From positions 313,406 to 377,405 of the forward strand of contig NZ_LS999834.1 in NCBI RefSeq assembly GCF_900537175.1: a DNA stretch of 64,000 nucleotides, written 5' to 3'. The notes under the pieces were generated by a model that was given only the letters and a program-made list of their open reading frames with translations, was not told the origin of the DNA and made no database searches. This document shows positions 19,420-28,127 of the stretch, piece after piece (the first letter of the stretch is position 1; every line of letters starts with the position of its first letter). The DNA comes from Lentilitoribacter sp. Alg239-R112 (GTDB lineage: Bacteria; Pseudomonadota; Alphaproteobacteria; Rhizobiales; Rhizobiaceae). Both the position numbers and the translations under genes were made by a program.

Positions 19420-20758
19420 CTGCGATGGTCATCCCCTCAATAGCAATGGTTGGCGCAGCTATCGAATATTTGGGATCAATATCATCGGCAAGCACGATGC
19501 GTTTGAACATATCTTTCAGATTTGATGCAATCGTAATTTCCGATACCGGGAAAGTAAGTTCGCCATTTTCAATCCAAAAACCCGATGCGCCACGGCTATA
19601 TTCACCTGTCACCATGTTAACACCCTGACCGATAACTTCTGTTACATATAGCCCATTTTTGACAGACCCAATGAGGTCTTTTGCATTTTGCTGGCCTTTA
19701 GAGACGATCACATTGGTTGACGCAGCTCCGATACCAGTGCCACTTCTTGCGCCACGACCATTGGTTTTCAAACCAAGTTCATTTGCAATTGAGGTGCTTA
19801 AATACCAATTCCTTAGAACTCCATTTTCGATCATGGTCATTTTTTGACCATCGACACCTTCACCATCAAATGGCCGCGATGAACTACGTCGTTTAATTTT
19901 GGGGTCATCTATAATGGTGATTGCCCCAGCCATCACTTGTTCATCCATCAGGTCTCTTAAAAAACTTGTCTTACGTGCAATAGAGCCACCGTTAATAGCA
20001 CTAATGAGATGGCCAAAAATTCCACGCGACACACGAGGATCAAACACGATTGTCATGTCCGAACTCGTAGGTACTTTTCGCGGATTTAACCGCTTTACCG
20101 CTCGTTCCGCGGCAGACAGGCCAATATCTTCCGGCCTATCCAGATCCGCATAAAAAAGGCGACTATCAAAATCATAGTCTCGTTCCATGGCTGTGCCTTC
20201 ACCAGCTAAAACACTGACAGATCTTGCAAAGTTCGTGACCATGTAACTGCCAGAGAACCCTTCGGAAGTGGCAAGTACCAAGCCGCCCATTCCCGATGAA
20301 GCACCAGATCCCAAAGAGTTTGCCACACCTTTGACACCCATTGCAGCCGCTTCCATCGAAAGCGCGACATCCGTTAGTTCTTCAGATAAAACTTGATGGT
20401 CATCGACCAGATCTAAGTCTTCTACGTCTTTTACTAAATCGTCTTTATCAGCCAATCCTACATAGGGATCTTCGGGAGATACTTTGGCCATTGCCACGGC
20501 CCGAGTTGCAAGTTCATTATCATCGCCACCTTGGCCTGCGCCTATACTTGCAACTTTTGAACCAACAAACACGCGTAAGCTAAAATCATCGCTTTCAGCT
20601 GCATTCGTATTTTCAACTTTCCCCATTCGAACGGAGACCGAGCTAGAACGCCCTCTAACAACAACGGCATCAGCCTTATCGGCGCCAGCTTTTCTTGCGG
20701 CATCAATTAATTTTTCCGCACGTTTTAGAAGTTTGTCAGATTGTATAGAATCTTTCAT
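19412..20758 (-). CDS. pmbA: TldD/PmbA (TldE) family metalloprotease subunit
   Basis: A 448-residue PmbA/TldE-type protein. With TldD it forms a heterodimer that trims unfolded peptides and matures some ribosomal peptides; the metal-binding catalytic site resides in TldD, and PmbA lacks it. Family character shows in VVRGRSSSVSVRMGKVE, FSLRVFVGSKVASIGAGQ, TGIGAASTNVIVSKG and the C-terminal GEYSRGASGFWIENGE. It heads a reverse-strand run through cysQ-like to lpxK. A tldD partner is not in the window. Confidence 0.92.
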   Translation of the reverse strand: MKDSIQSDKLLKRAEKLIDAARKAGADKADAVVVRGRSSSVSVRMGKVENTNAAESDDFSLRVFVGSKVASIGAGQGGDDNELATRAVAMAKVSPEDPYVGLADKDDLVKDVEDLDLVDDHQVLSEELTDVALSMEAAAMGVKGVANSLGSGASSGMGGLVLATSEGFSGSYMVTNFARSVSVLAGEGTAMERDYDFDSRLFYADLDRPEDIGLSAAERAVKRLNPRKVPTSSDMTIVFDPRVSRGIFGHLISAINGGSIARKTSFLRDLMDEQVMAGAITIIDDPKIKRRSSSRPFDGEGVDGQKMTMIENGVLRNWYLSTSIANELGLKTNGRGARSGTGIGAASTNVIVSKGQQNAKDLIGSVKNGLYVTEVIGQGVNMVTGEYSRGASGFWIENGELTFPVSEITIASNLKDMFKRIVLADDIDPKYSIAAPTIAIEGMTIAGD

Positions 20759-20868
20759 GGAATTGGCCTTTCTTATTGGCCCATTTATGCTTTAATAGCG
20801 AGTATATCAAGACAATCATGTCCTACATCACAAACTTGTAATCATTGCCGCGAATGGAATTCATTTAA

Positions 20869-22650
20869 ATGGCCGAAGCTGATGCCAATCTTTTCAATTA
20901 TGCGATTGTGTTATTAGGAAGTGCCGTTATTGCAGCACCTCTATTTAAACGCATCGGTTTAGGCACGGTTTTAGGCTACCTGACAGCCGGCATCGTCATC
21001 GGACCTATACTGGGGTTCATTGCAGATAGTGAGAAGATTTTGCATGTCGCAGAGTTAGGTGTTGTGCTCCTTCTTTTCATCATTGGTCTGGAATTGAAAC
21101 CCTCTCGCCTTTGGCGCATGCGGCGTGACATCCTTGGAATGGGCAGCATACAAGTGCTTGTGACAGGCTTGATATTGATGGCGTTTAGTTATTACTTTGC
21201 TGTAGACAGTATTTCGACAGCCATTGTTATCGGATTTAGTCTTGCCTTGTCATCAACAGCATTCACACTGCAAATTCTAAACGAAAGCGGTGATCTTAAT
21301 CGATCCTATGGCCAAAAAGCTTTTTCGATCCTGCTTTTCCAAGACATTGCGATTATCCCACTCCTTGCATTGGTTGCAATTCTTGCACCAAGTGCAGACC
21401 CTAGCACCGATTCTATGTTGCAAGACGTGACGATTGCGGCACTTGCCATTATCTTTTTGATTTTAACGGGTCGATACTTACTCAACCCGCTTTTTCAAGT
21501 TATTGCGAGTACTGGCGCCAAGGAAGCCATGATTGCTGCGGCCCTGTTCGTCGTTTTAGCTGCCGGCGCCATGATGGAATATGCCGGACTTTCCATGGCG
21601 CTCGGTGCCTTCATCGCCGGAGTAATGCTATCAGAATCATCATTCCGGCACGAGCTTGAAGCAGATATCGAACCATTCCGTGGAATTTTACTCGGTTTGT
21701 TTTTCATGGCTGTCGGTTTGTCTCTCGATCTTCAAGTTATTTATGAAAATATGCTTTTGATCCTTTTGTCGGTCCCGATCATCATGTCCGTGAAGGCCAT
21801 CGTCATTTATCAATTGTGTCGTGGGTTTGGTTCGCACTCAAACGAAGCAATTCGCGTAGCAAGCATTTTACCCCAAAGCGGTGAATTTGGTTTTGTAGCG
21901 TTTACAGCAGCTACCGCAAATCAACTACTATCGCAATCGACAGCATCAACACTTGTTGCCATTGTTACAATCTCCATGGCGCTTACTCCGCTGGTTGTTA
22001 GAGTTGGAAACATGCTATTATCCAATGTTGCAGATGAGGGCATGGAAGAAGATTTCAAGGACGCGGGATCCGATGTTTTGATGATCGGATTTTCTCGTTT
22101 TGGTCAAATTGCATCACAAGTTTTTCTAACCGGCGGAACGGATGTTACTATTCTTGATCAATCGGCAGAACGTATTCGCAATGCGCGGAAATTTGGGTTC
22201 CGAATTTACTTTGGCGATGGCCGCCGCCGCGATGTGCTCAAAGCAGCGGGAATTGAACGCGCAAAAATAGTTGCAGTCTGCACAAATGAGCGCGACACAA
22301 CGGATAAAATCGTTGAACTTATTCGTTCCGAATATCCAAACGTAAAGCTTTTTGTTCGTTCATATGATCGTGCACACACGCTGGCACTGAGAGCGACGGG
22401 TGTTGAATACGAAATCCGAGAAACCTTCGAATCAGGCATCGAATTTGGCCGCAAAACACTAGAACATCTTGGTATGACAGAACAATTATCATCAGAAATA
22501 TCTGATGAAGTCCGGCACCGCGATGAAGAACGCCTTGCTCTGCAAGAAGTAGACGGTGTTGCTGCAGGAGGCGATCGGATTTTGACAAAACCAATCAAAC
22601 CTGAACCCTTGGTAAAGCCAAAACCAGATAATCAAGAAGGCAGCAATTAA
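20869..22650 (+). CDS. Monovalent cation:proton antiporter-2 (Kef-type) with RCK domain
   Basis: A CPA2-family K+/H+ antiporter of 593 residues. Residues 1-390 hold about twelve membrane helices, with VVLLLFIIGLELKPSRLW and LSSTAFTLQILNE typical of KefB/KefC. Residues from about 401 form a TrkA-N/RCK nucleotide-binding domain (MIGFSRFGQIASQ, ILDQSAERI). The C-terminal 60 residues are charged and Pro/Lys-rich. It abuts the MATE gene without a gap, so they form an operon. Without a KefF/KefG partner nearby the KefB/C label is only a family call. Confidence 0.9.
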   Translation: MAEADANLFNYAIVLLGSAVIAAPLFKRIGLGTVLGYLTAGIVIGPILGFIADSEKILHVAELGVVLLLFIIGLELKPSRLWRMRRDILGMGSIQVLVTGLILMAFSYYFAVDSISTAIVIGFSLALSSTAFTLQILNESGDLNRSYGQKAFSILLFQDIAIIPLLALVAILAPSADPSTDSMLQDVTIAALAIIFLILTGRYLLNPLFQVIASTGAKEAMIAAALFVVLAAGAMMEYAGLSMALGAFIAGVMLSESSFRHELEADIEPFRGILLGLFFMAVGLSLDLQVIYENMLLILLSVPIIMSVKAIVIYQLCRGFGSHSNEAIRVASILPQSGEFGFVAFTAATANQLLSQSTASTLVAIVTISMALTPLVVRVGNMLLSNVADEGMEEDFKDAGSDVLMIGFSRFGQIASQVFLTGGTDVTILDQSAERIRNARKFGFRIYFGDGRRRDVLKAAGIERAKIVAVCTNERDTTDKIVELIRSEYPNVKLFVRSYDRAHTLALRATGVEYEIRETFESGIEFGRKTLEHLGMTEQLSSEISDEVRHRDEERLALQEVDGVAAGGDRILTKPIKPEPLVKPKPDNQEGSN

Positions 22651-24084
22651 ATGGTGAGCGAAAAAACAGATGTTGTTGAAGCCCAACCGAAGTTTGTAAC
22701 GGGTTCAACAATGCGTCATGTTATGACGATGACGGCAACCGGCTCCATCGGCCTTGTGGCAATCTTTTTAGTCGATGCATTTAACCTGTTTTACATTTCA
22801 CTCCTTGGTGAAGATGAACTTGCTGCAGCTATTGGTTATGCCGGCACGCTGTTATTTTTCACAATGTCGCTTAATATCGGTCTCTCAATTGCCGCCACTG
22901 CACTCACATCACGTGCCTTAGGCAGTGGTGACAAGGCAGAGGCCCGCAATCTTGCAGGCGCATCTTTATTCTATATGTTTGCACTTTCGGCAATTGTCGT
23001 TGCTCTAGCCTATCCCTTTATAGATGACCTACTTGCCTGGATCGGCGCCACCGGAAACACTGCAGTTCTAGCCCAAGGTTATATGGAAATCGTTATATTA
23101 TCTTTACCCGTTCTTGGCTTAGGAATGTGTTGCGCTTCGCTTCTAAGAGCAGTTGGTGACGCTAAAAGTGCAATGTATGTAACACTAGGCGCTGGTTTTC
23201 TCACAGCCATTTTAGATCCCCTATTTATTTTTGGTTTCGACATGGGAATAAACGGTGCCGCAACAGCGACCGTTATTTCGCGTTTTTTCATGGTTGGCTT
23301 CGGGTTCTATGTCCTAATTAAAACACATGACTTAATTGCATTCCCGACACTGCAAACAATCATTCGCGAGATTAAACCCTTCATGATTATTGGCGGCCCT
23401 GCCATTTTGACCCAACTGGCAACACCAATTGGAAACACCTACATGACTGCAACAGTTGCCGAATATGGAGACTCTGCCGTGGCCGGGTGGGCTGTTGTTG
23501 GCCGCATTATTCCAGTTGCTTTTGGTGCGTTATTTGCACTATCGGGCGCAATAGGCCCCATTCTTGGCCAAAATTTAGGTGCCCGTAAATTCCACCGGAT
23601 TGAAGATGCAATTAAGGATAGTTTTATCTTTACCGCCGTTTACGTCATAGTCGTATCTGCGATTCTGGCGCTCGCACGTGAACCGATAGCCGATGTATTT
23701 GGTGCAACAGGTCAAGCACGAGACGTCATCACATTTTTCTGCCTCTGGATAGCCATCAGTTTTCTGTTCAACGGCATGTTATTTTCTGCAAATGCCGCAT
23801 TTAATAATCTTGGGTTTGCCCTCTATTCAACCTTATTTAACTGGGGTCGCTCAACATTGGGTGTTATCCCCTTTGTTTGGATTGGCTCGCAATATTATGG
23901 TATTAATGGTGCTCTTGCGGGTTATGGTTTAGGAGCAGTCTTCTTTGGTATAGCGAGTGCGGTTGTTTGCTTACGTGTTGTCAAAAAACTTGCCGAGAAA
24001 GCAGATCACGAAGATCAAGACGGCTTGCATTATCCACCTGCTGCACAATCCCCATTCACAAGCGGTAAGGCATCCGCACTCTAA
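22651..24084 (+). CDS. MATE-family multidrug efflux transporter
   Basis: A Na+- or H+-driven exporter of 477 residues with twelve predicted membrane helices in two six-helix halves. Family features include GLSIAATALTSRALGSGD in the first half and GAIGPILGQNLGARKFHR in the matching place of the second. The ATG directly follows the stop of the antiporter gene, so translation is probably coupled. The C-terminus overlaps the convergent patatin gene by four bases. Substrates are unknown. Confidence 0.92.
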   Translation: MVSEKTDVVEAQPKFVTGSTMRHVMTMTATGSIGLVAIFLVDAFNLFYISLLGEDELAAAIGYAGTLLFFTMSLNIGLSIAATALTSRALGSGDKAEARNLAGASLFYMFALSAIVVALAYPFIDDLLAWIGATGNTAVLAQGYMEIVILSLPVLGLGMCCASLLRAVGDAKSAMYVTLGAGFLTAILDPLFIFGFDMGINGAATATVISRFFMVGFGFYVLIKTHDLIAFPTLQTIIREIKPFMIIGGPAILTQLATPIGNTYMTATVAEYGDSAVAGWAVVGRIIPVAFGALFALSGAIGPILGQNLGARKFHRIEDAIKDSFIFTAVYVIVVSAILALAREPIADVFGATGQARDVITFFCLWIAISFLFNGMLFSANAAFNNLGFALYSTLFNWGRSTLGVIPFVWIGSQYYGINGALAGYGLGAVFFGIASAVVCLRVVKKLAEKADHEDQDGLHYPPAAQSPFTSGKASAL

Positions 24085-24905
24085 CTTAAAGCGCGTTCTA
24101 GCTCTCGTTTGAGATCATCTCTTATACCAACACTCGACGCAAGAATTTCATCGGCTCGCAAGAAGTCCAACACGCGGAAATCATGGATATCGGGTACCAA
24201 GAATATATCCGGTGGTGATTTTTGGAGCCTGAGATCAATAATAGATTGCATCATCAATTGGCTTGCGCCAAAAGCCGCATCTGTCGTGCCGGGTATTTTA
24301 CCGTCATCGCCATTTGGAAATCCTGCAACATCAATTGCAATCACAACATCCGCTACACCCTCAAGGTGATCAAACGGAAGCGGATTATAAATTCCACCAT
24401 CAATCAAAAATCGTCCATCTCGTTTTACAGATTTAAACACTGCTGGAATAGCTGCCGATGCCGCTATGGCTGAATGCAGATCACCTTGGTCCATAATTGT
24501 TTCATGATGGCCATAATAATCCGTCGCTATCAGTTTTGTAGGAATTTTTAGATCATCAAAACTCAGTGGAATTTGCTCTGGCAGAAACGCAGATAGAATC
24601 CGTTCGATGTTAAACTGCCCGAGACTGACACCTTCTGAAAACACGGCACGCCAACCGGGGCGCCTTGCTTTCCACGCACGTGTCGCGATTTCCTTTGGAT
24701 CATTAAGCGTATCATCAATAAAAGATCTGATATCTTGCCCGCTCATACCTGACGCCATGGCGGACCCCATGATTGCCCCCACAGATGTGCCACTTATGGC
24801 AACAGGTGTCAGGCCAAGTTCATCTAACACCTCGATGACATGGACATGAGCAAAACCACGCGCACCACCGCCACCAAATGCCACTGCAATTGTTTTGTCA
24901 CTCAT
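24081..24905 (-). CDS. Patatin-like phospholipase (RssA/NTE type)
   Basis: A 274-residue serine acyl hydrolase. The oxyanion loop GGGGARGFAH (11-20), nucleophile elbow GTSVG with Ser41, and catalytic DGG in FLIDGGIYNPLP are all present, giving the Ser-Asp dyad of the patatin fold. There is no signal peptide, so it acts in the cytoplasm or at the inner face of the membrane. It resembles RssA-type proteins; the lipid substrate is unknown. Confidence 0.92.
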   Translation of the reverse strand: MSDKTIAVAFGGGGARGFAHVHVIEVLDELGLTPVAISGTSVGAIMGSAMASGMSGQDIRSFIDDTLNDPKEIATRAWKARRPGWRAVFSEGVSLGQFNIERILSAFLPEQIPLSFDDLKIPTKLIATDYYGHHETIMDQGDLHSAIAASAAIPAVFKSVKRDGRFLIDGGIYNPLPFDHLEGVADVVIAIDVAGFPNGDDGKIPGTTDAAFGASQLMMQSIIDLRLQKSPPDIFLVPDIHDFRVLDFLRADEILASSVGIRDDLKRELERALS

Positions 24906-24929
24906 TTATAAGCTCCATCTATGATCACA

Positions 24930-25487
24930 TTAGATGTTATAAATATAGAACCACATTCTGGTTTCGCCAAATGAACGCGCGTCCTGCAACTCAAACCGTT
25001 CATCAAGCTTTGGCTCTATGTCACTATGTTCTTCCAAGATGACTAAAGCTCCTTCTCGAAGCCACTCATGATCGGCTGCGGTGTTAATAGCTTTCTCACC
25101 CAAGCCTTGACTGTAAGGAGGGTCTGCAAACAGAATGTCAAATTTATCAACAGTCCCACGAGGACCAAGTTTTGTCGCGTCTCGACGGAAAACACGTGTG
25201 CAGCCCTGAAGTGCCAAGTTGTCAACATTCTGGCGTAGAAGCCCACGACCCTCTATACTCGTCTCCACGAACAAAACAAATTCTGCGCCACGTGAGAGTG
25301 CTTCAACTCCGACAGCACCAGTTCCAGCAAACAACTCAAGAACACGCCCATCTTTCAGATGGTCAGAGTAGCTGTGTGTGAGTATATTAAACAGGCTTTC
25401 ACGTGTCCGATCTTTTGTCGGTCGAATATCATTACTTTTGGGAGCGGCAATGGGCCGCCCTTTATATTTACCTCCGACGATCCGCAT
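24930..25487 (-). CDS. rsmD: 16S rRNA (guanine966-N2)-methyltransferase
   Basis: Methylates G966 of 16S rRNA. The 185 residues begin MRIVGGKYKGRPI. They carry DRTRESLFNIL, the SAM-binding VLELFAGTGAVGVEALSRGA (motif I) and catalytic ILFADPPYSQG around residue 120. The gene overlaps the 3' end of rluB by 20 bases, so the two RNA-modification genes are translated as a unit. Confidence 0.95.
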   Translation of the reverse strand: MRIVGGKYKGRPIAAPKSNDIRPTKDRTRESLFNILTHSYSDHLKDGRVLELFAGTGAVGVEALSRGAEFVLFVETSIEGRGLLRQNVDNLALQGCTRVFRRDATKLGPRGTVDKFDILFADPPYSQGLGEKAINTAADHEWLREGALVILEEHSDIEPKLDERFELQDARSFGETRMWFYIYNI

Positions 25488-26805
25488 TTGGTCCTTTTTT
25501 CATCTTGCTTTTAAAAGGTTTAGCGTTTTTGGAAGTATCGCCCTTATTAGAACTCGTCTTGCCGTTCGCATCACCACTTTTTTTTGAGCGAAACGTTTTT
25601 TGAGGGTCGAGCTTATCTTTAGATCGGTGCCAATTGCCTTTGGCAGGTTCGCGGCCTCGGTCAGCTACATCCTCTTTTTTCTCAACTGTTGGACGTGCCC
25701 CCTTACCCATCCATACATTAGCGGATCTATCACGCGGACCTCTGTAACCCGATTTTTTTTCTTCTTTAGGTTCGTCTTTATCAAACTTGCCTCGTTTGCT
25801 GCGATCTTCAAAACCGCCTGGCCTTGTGCTCAATCGATCACGTGCACGTTCTTTGCGTTCAACTTCTGTAAGTTTTCGGCGAGGTTTCCACTCCGCAGCT
25901 TTCTCACGCTCTTCCTTGCTCTCATGTTCGCGAAGTGGCGCATCAAAATTAGCACCCGAATCTTCTATCAAGCGTGGTCCAAGTTGATCGCGCAACATTC
26001 TGCCACGCACTTCAACAACTTTTCCTTCTTCAAGTTCTGCCAATTGGAACGGACCGTAAGAAAGACGGATCAGGCGGTTTACATCAAGCCCAAGTGCGCC
26101 AAGCACGACTTTAATTTCGCGATTTTTTCCCTCGCGCAGACCCATCGTGATCCATACGTTAGAACCCTGAACACGATCTAACGTGGCTTCAATCGAGCCA
26201 TAAAGCACGCCTTCTACTGCGATACCGTCCTTAAGCTCATCTAGTTGAGCCTGATCAATCTTACCATGCGCACGCACACGATAACGGCGAAGCCAACCCG
26301 TGGATGGTAGTTCCAAAGTGCGTGCAAGTCCCCCATCATTGGTTAGGAGCAAAAGACCCTCAGTATTGATATCCAAACGACCAATAGACATCACGCGGGG
26401 CAATTCTTCTGGCAGTTTTTCAAATACGGTTGGACGTCCCTCAGGATCATTATTTGTCGTCACAAGACCTTGTGGTTTATAATATAACCAAAGTCTCGTA
26501 CGCTCAATTGAAGCGACAGGCTTGTCATCTACTTCGATATTATCCGTGCTCGATACATTCAGTGCAGGCGTATCCAGCACTTTTCCGTTGACCTTCACAC
26601 GGCCTTCTTCAATCATTCGCTCAACTTCGCGTCTGGATGCAACACCCGAACGGGCAAGAACTTTTGCTATTCGGCCTTCGACCAGAACGGGGGCGGATTC
26701 CACCTTTTCAGGAGAAGAAGAACGCTTATCATCGCGCTTAAATGGCTTTTTGTCGCCTGATTTTGTTTTATTGCCACGAAATGGGGGCTTGTCTTGTTTG
26801 CTCAT
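25468..26805 (-). CDS. rluB: 23S rRNA pseudouridine synthase, RluB type, with long basic tails
   Basis: Isomerises uridine in 23S rRNA. The ATG at 26805 (MSKQDKPPFRG) gives 445 residues. An earlier in-frame ATG would overlap the divergent tadA coding region and adds no family sequence. Residues 1-43 are basic and disordered. Residues 45-100 are the S4 RNA-binding domain (RIAKVLARSGVASRREVERM). The catalytic domain contains GRLDINTEGLLLLTNDG with Asp about 145. From about residue 290 onward the protein is a 150-residue Lys/Arg/Glu-rich low-complexity tail, much longer than in enteric RluB. It overlaps rsmD and diverges from tadA across 67 bases. Confidence 0.92.
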   Translation of the reverse strand: MSKQDKPPFRGNKTKSGDKKPFKRDDKRSSSPEKVESAPVLVEGRIAKVLARSGVASRREVERMIEEGRVKVNGKVLDTPALNVSSTDNIEVDDKPVASIERTRLWLYYKPQGLVTTNNDPEGRPTVFEKLPEELPRVMSIGRLDINTEGLLLLTNDGGLARTLELPSTGWLRRYRVRAHGKIDQAQLDELKDGIAVEGVLYGSIEATLDRVQGSNVWITMGLREGKNREIKVVLGALGLDVNRLIRLSYGPFQLAELEEGKVVEVRGRMLRDQLGPRLIEDSGANFDAPLREHESKEEREKAAEWKPRRKLTEVERKERARDRLSTRPGGFEDRSKRGKFDKDEPKEEKKSGYRGPRDRSANVWMGKGARPTVEKKEDVADRGREPAKGNWHRSKDKLDPQKTFRSKKSGDANGKTSSNKGDTSKNAKPFKSKMKKGPNADRRR

Positions 26806-26872
26806 ATGGTGTTTGCCTCTGCTTGGGGCTGTCCTATCAGTTTCATGCAGCAAGGTTAAGGAAATAATTCTA

Positions 26873-27325
26873 TTGGCAAAAGAAAGCTTTATGAATTTTG
26901 CGATTGAGGAAGCTAAACTTGCTTCCCAGCGCGATGAAGTGCCTGTTGGCGCCGTTATCGTCAAAGATAACGAGATTATTGCCAGAGCAGGTAATCGCAC
27001 ACGAGAATTGAACGATGTAACAGCGCATGCGGAGATTTTGGCTATTCGTCAGGCATCACAGATCCTGAATTCTGAACGCCTAACCAACCTTGACCTTTAT
27101 GTAACGTTAGAGCCATGCGCGATGTGCGCCGCTGCTATTTCTTTTGCTCGCATTCGGCGCCTTTATATTGGCACTGAAGATGTGAAGGGTGGCGCGGTCT
27201 TAAATGGTCCTCGTTTTTTTCAACAAGATACCTGCCATCATTCACCGGAGGTTTATTCTGGGTTTAATGAAGCGATGTGTGCTGACATATTAAAGAGCTT
27301 CTTCTTAAAGCAACGGGAAAACTAA
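26873..27325 (+). CDS. tadA: tRNA-specific adenosine-34 deaminase
   Basis: Converts A34 to inosine in tRNA-Arg(ACG). The TTG at 26873 gives 150 residues (MAKESFMNFAIEEAK) and has AAGGAA about ten bases upstream; the ATG at 26891 has no such site and would trim helix 1. Zinc-binding motifs are present: HAE near residue 52 with the catalytic Glu, and PCAMC near 80-85. VPVGAVIVKD is also typical. The open frame extends much further upstream, but only as the antisense of rluB. It converges on the lipoprotein gene, four bases away. Confidence 0.93.
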   Translation: MAKESFMNFAIEEAKLASQRDEVPVGAVIVKDNEIIARAGNRTRELNDVTAHAEILAIRQASQILNSERLTNLDLYVTLEPCAMCAAAISFARIRRLYIGTEDVKGGAVLNGPRFFQQDTCHHSPEVYSGFNEAMCADILKSFFLKQREN

Positions 27326-27329
27326 CTTA

Positions 27330-27944
27330 TTAGCGTTTCCAAACTTGCCACCAGCGCTTACCGGTGCCCTTTACAGTTGCGCCAGCTTTAGCAAGACGTT
27401 CTTTTGTCTTTTCTGTTTCACCAAGCTCACCAATAGGTGCTGTATTTGCAGGAGTTTTATAGCCCGCAGGTGGATCAGATAAATAGCGGCGGTCTTTATA
27501 CTGACCTTTTTGTAGCTTCCGAGCTTCCAAATACGCCTGGCGTTGTTGCTTTTTAGTTAAGCGCTGATTAGCGCGGTCCGGACCAGTTAGCGCTGAACGA
27601 TAGCCTAACTTACCCCTGTTCGCATCTGCATCAGCGACCAGACGATCCCTGATCTCTTCGGGAGATTCTGGCCAAATTTGCTCGTTCTTCACCACACTTG
27701 TCTGCGGTTCAGGCAAAGCGGACCCTGCAGGCGGCTGAACTAAATCAGGGCGCGGCTTGTAATCAATATCAGCACCTTTTTGCGTCTTAAGCGACGCAAG
27801 ATTGCCCAAATCATCTATCAGCTGTTCCGACGAGGTTTTATCCGTACCATAAGTCGGAGAGGATAAGCAGCCACTCAGCGACAAACACGCTAAAAGCAAT
27901 ACAGAACCTGAAACAAATTTTTTGATATTTTCAGTCAGTAACAT
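27330..27944 (-). CDS. Predicted lipoprotein of unknown function
   Basis: A 204-residue exported protein. The signal sequence (residues 1-25, LLLACLSLSG) ends in the lipobox LSGC with Cys26. The mature part is hydrophilic and Pro/Lys-rich with no fold I recognise: PRPDLVQPPAGSALP, SPEEIRDRLVADAD, LTKKQQRQAYLEARKLQKG and a C-terminal KRWWQVWKR. The gene follows ileS on the same strand with a terminator in between. Confidence 0.75.
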   Translation of the reverse strand: MLLTENIKKFVSGSVLLLACLSLSGCLSSPTYGTDKTSSEQLIDDLGNLASLKTQKGADIDYKPRPDLVQPPAGSALPEPQTSVVKNEQIWPESPEEIRDRLVADADANRGKLGYRSALTGPDRANQRLTKKQQRQAYLEARKLQKGQYKDRRYLSDPPAGYKTPANTAPIGELGETEKTKERLAKAGATVKGTGKRWWQVWKR

Positions 27945-28083
27945 CCGTCAATCCCACTCAAAAACGCCCAATTCAATACTCAATAACCACAGATTCCGGC
28001 TTATTTCAGGCAGCTTTTACCTGATCGGAACAAAATTCGCAATCATCGTTACGTCATTGTTACTCCAAGGCGAATAACAAAAC

Positions 28084-28118
28084 ATGAAGCAGGACCATTA
28101 ATCAAGGCCCAGCTTCAT
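28084..28118 (-). terminator. Probable intrinsic terminator of ileS
   Basis: On the reverse strand ATGAAGC pairs with GCTTCAT, and after one mismatch GGGCC pairs with GGTCC (one G-U), around a nine-base loop. GTTTTGTT follows. It lies about ten bases past the ileS stop. Confidence 0.6.
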
Positions 28119-28127
28119 TCGTATATT

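Noticed and set aside
25600..26181. 193-codon forward-strand frame inside rluB
   Set aside because: It lies antisense to the conserved catalytic domain and basic tail of rluB and its composition has no protein character; it is a shadow frame.
26522..26872. N-terminal extension of tadA
   Set aside because: The open frame upstream of tadA overlaps rluB in antisense. The family N-terminus and ribosome binding site fit the TTG at 26873.
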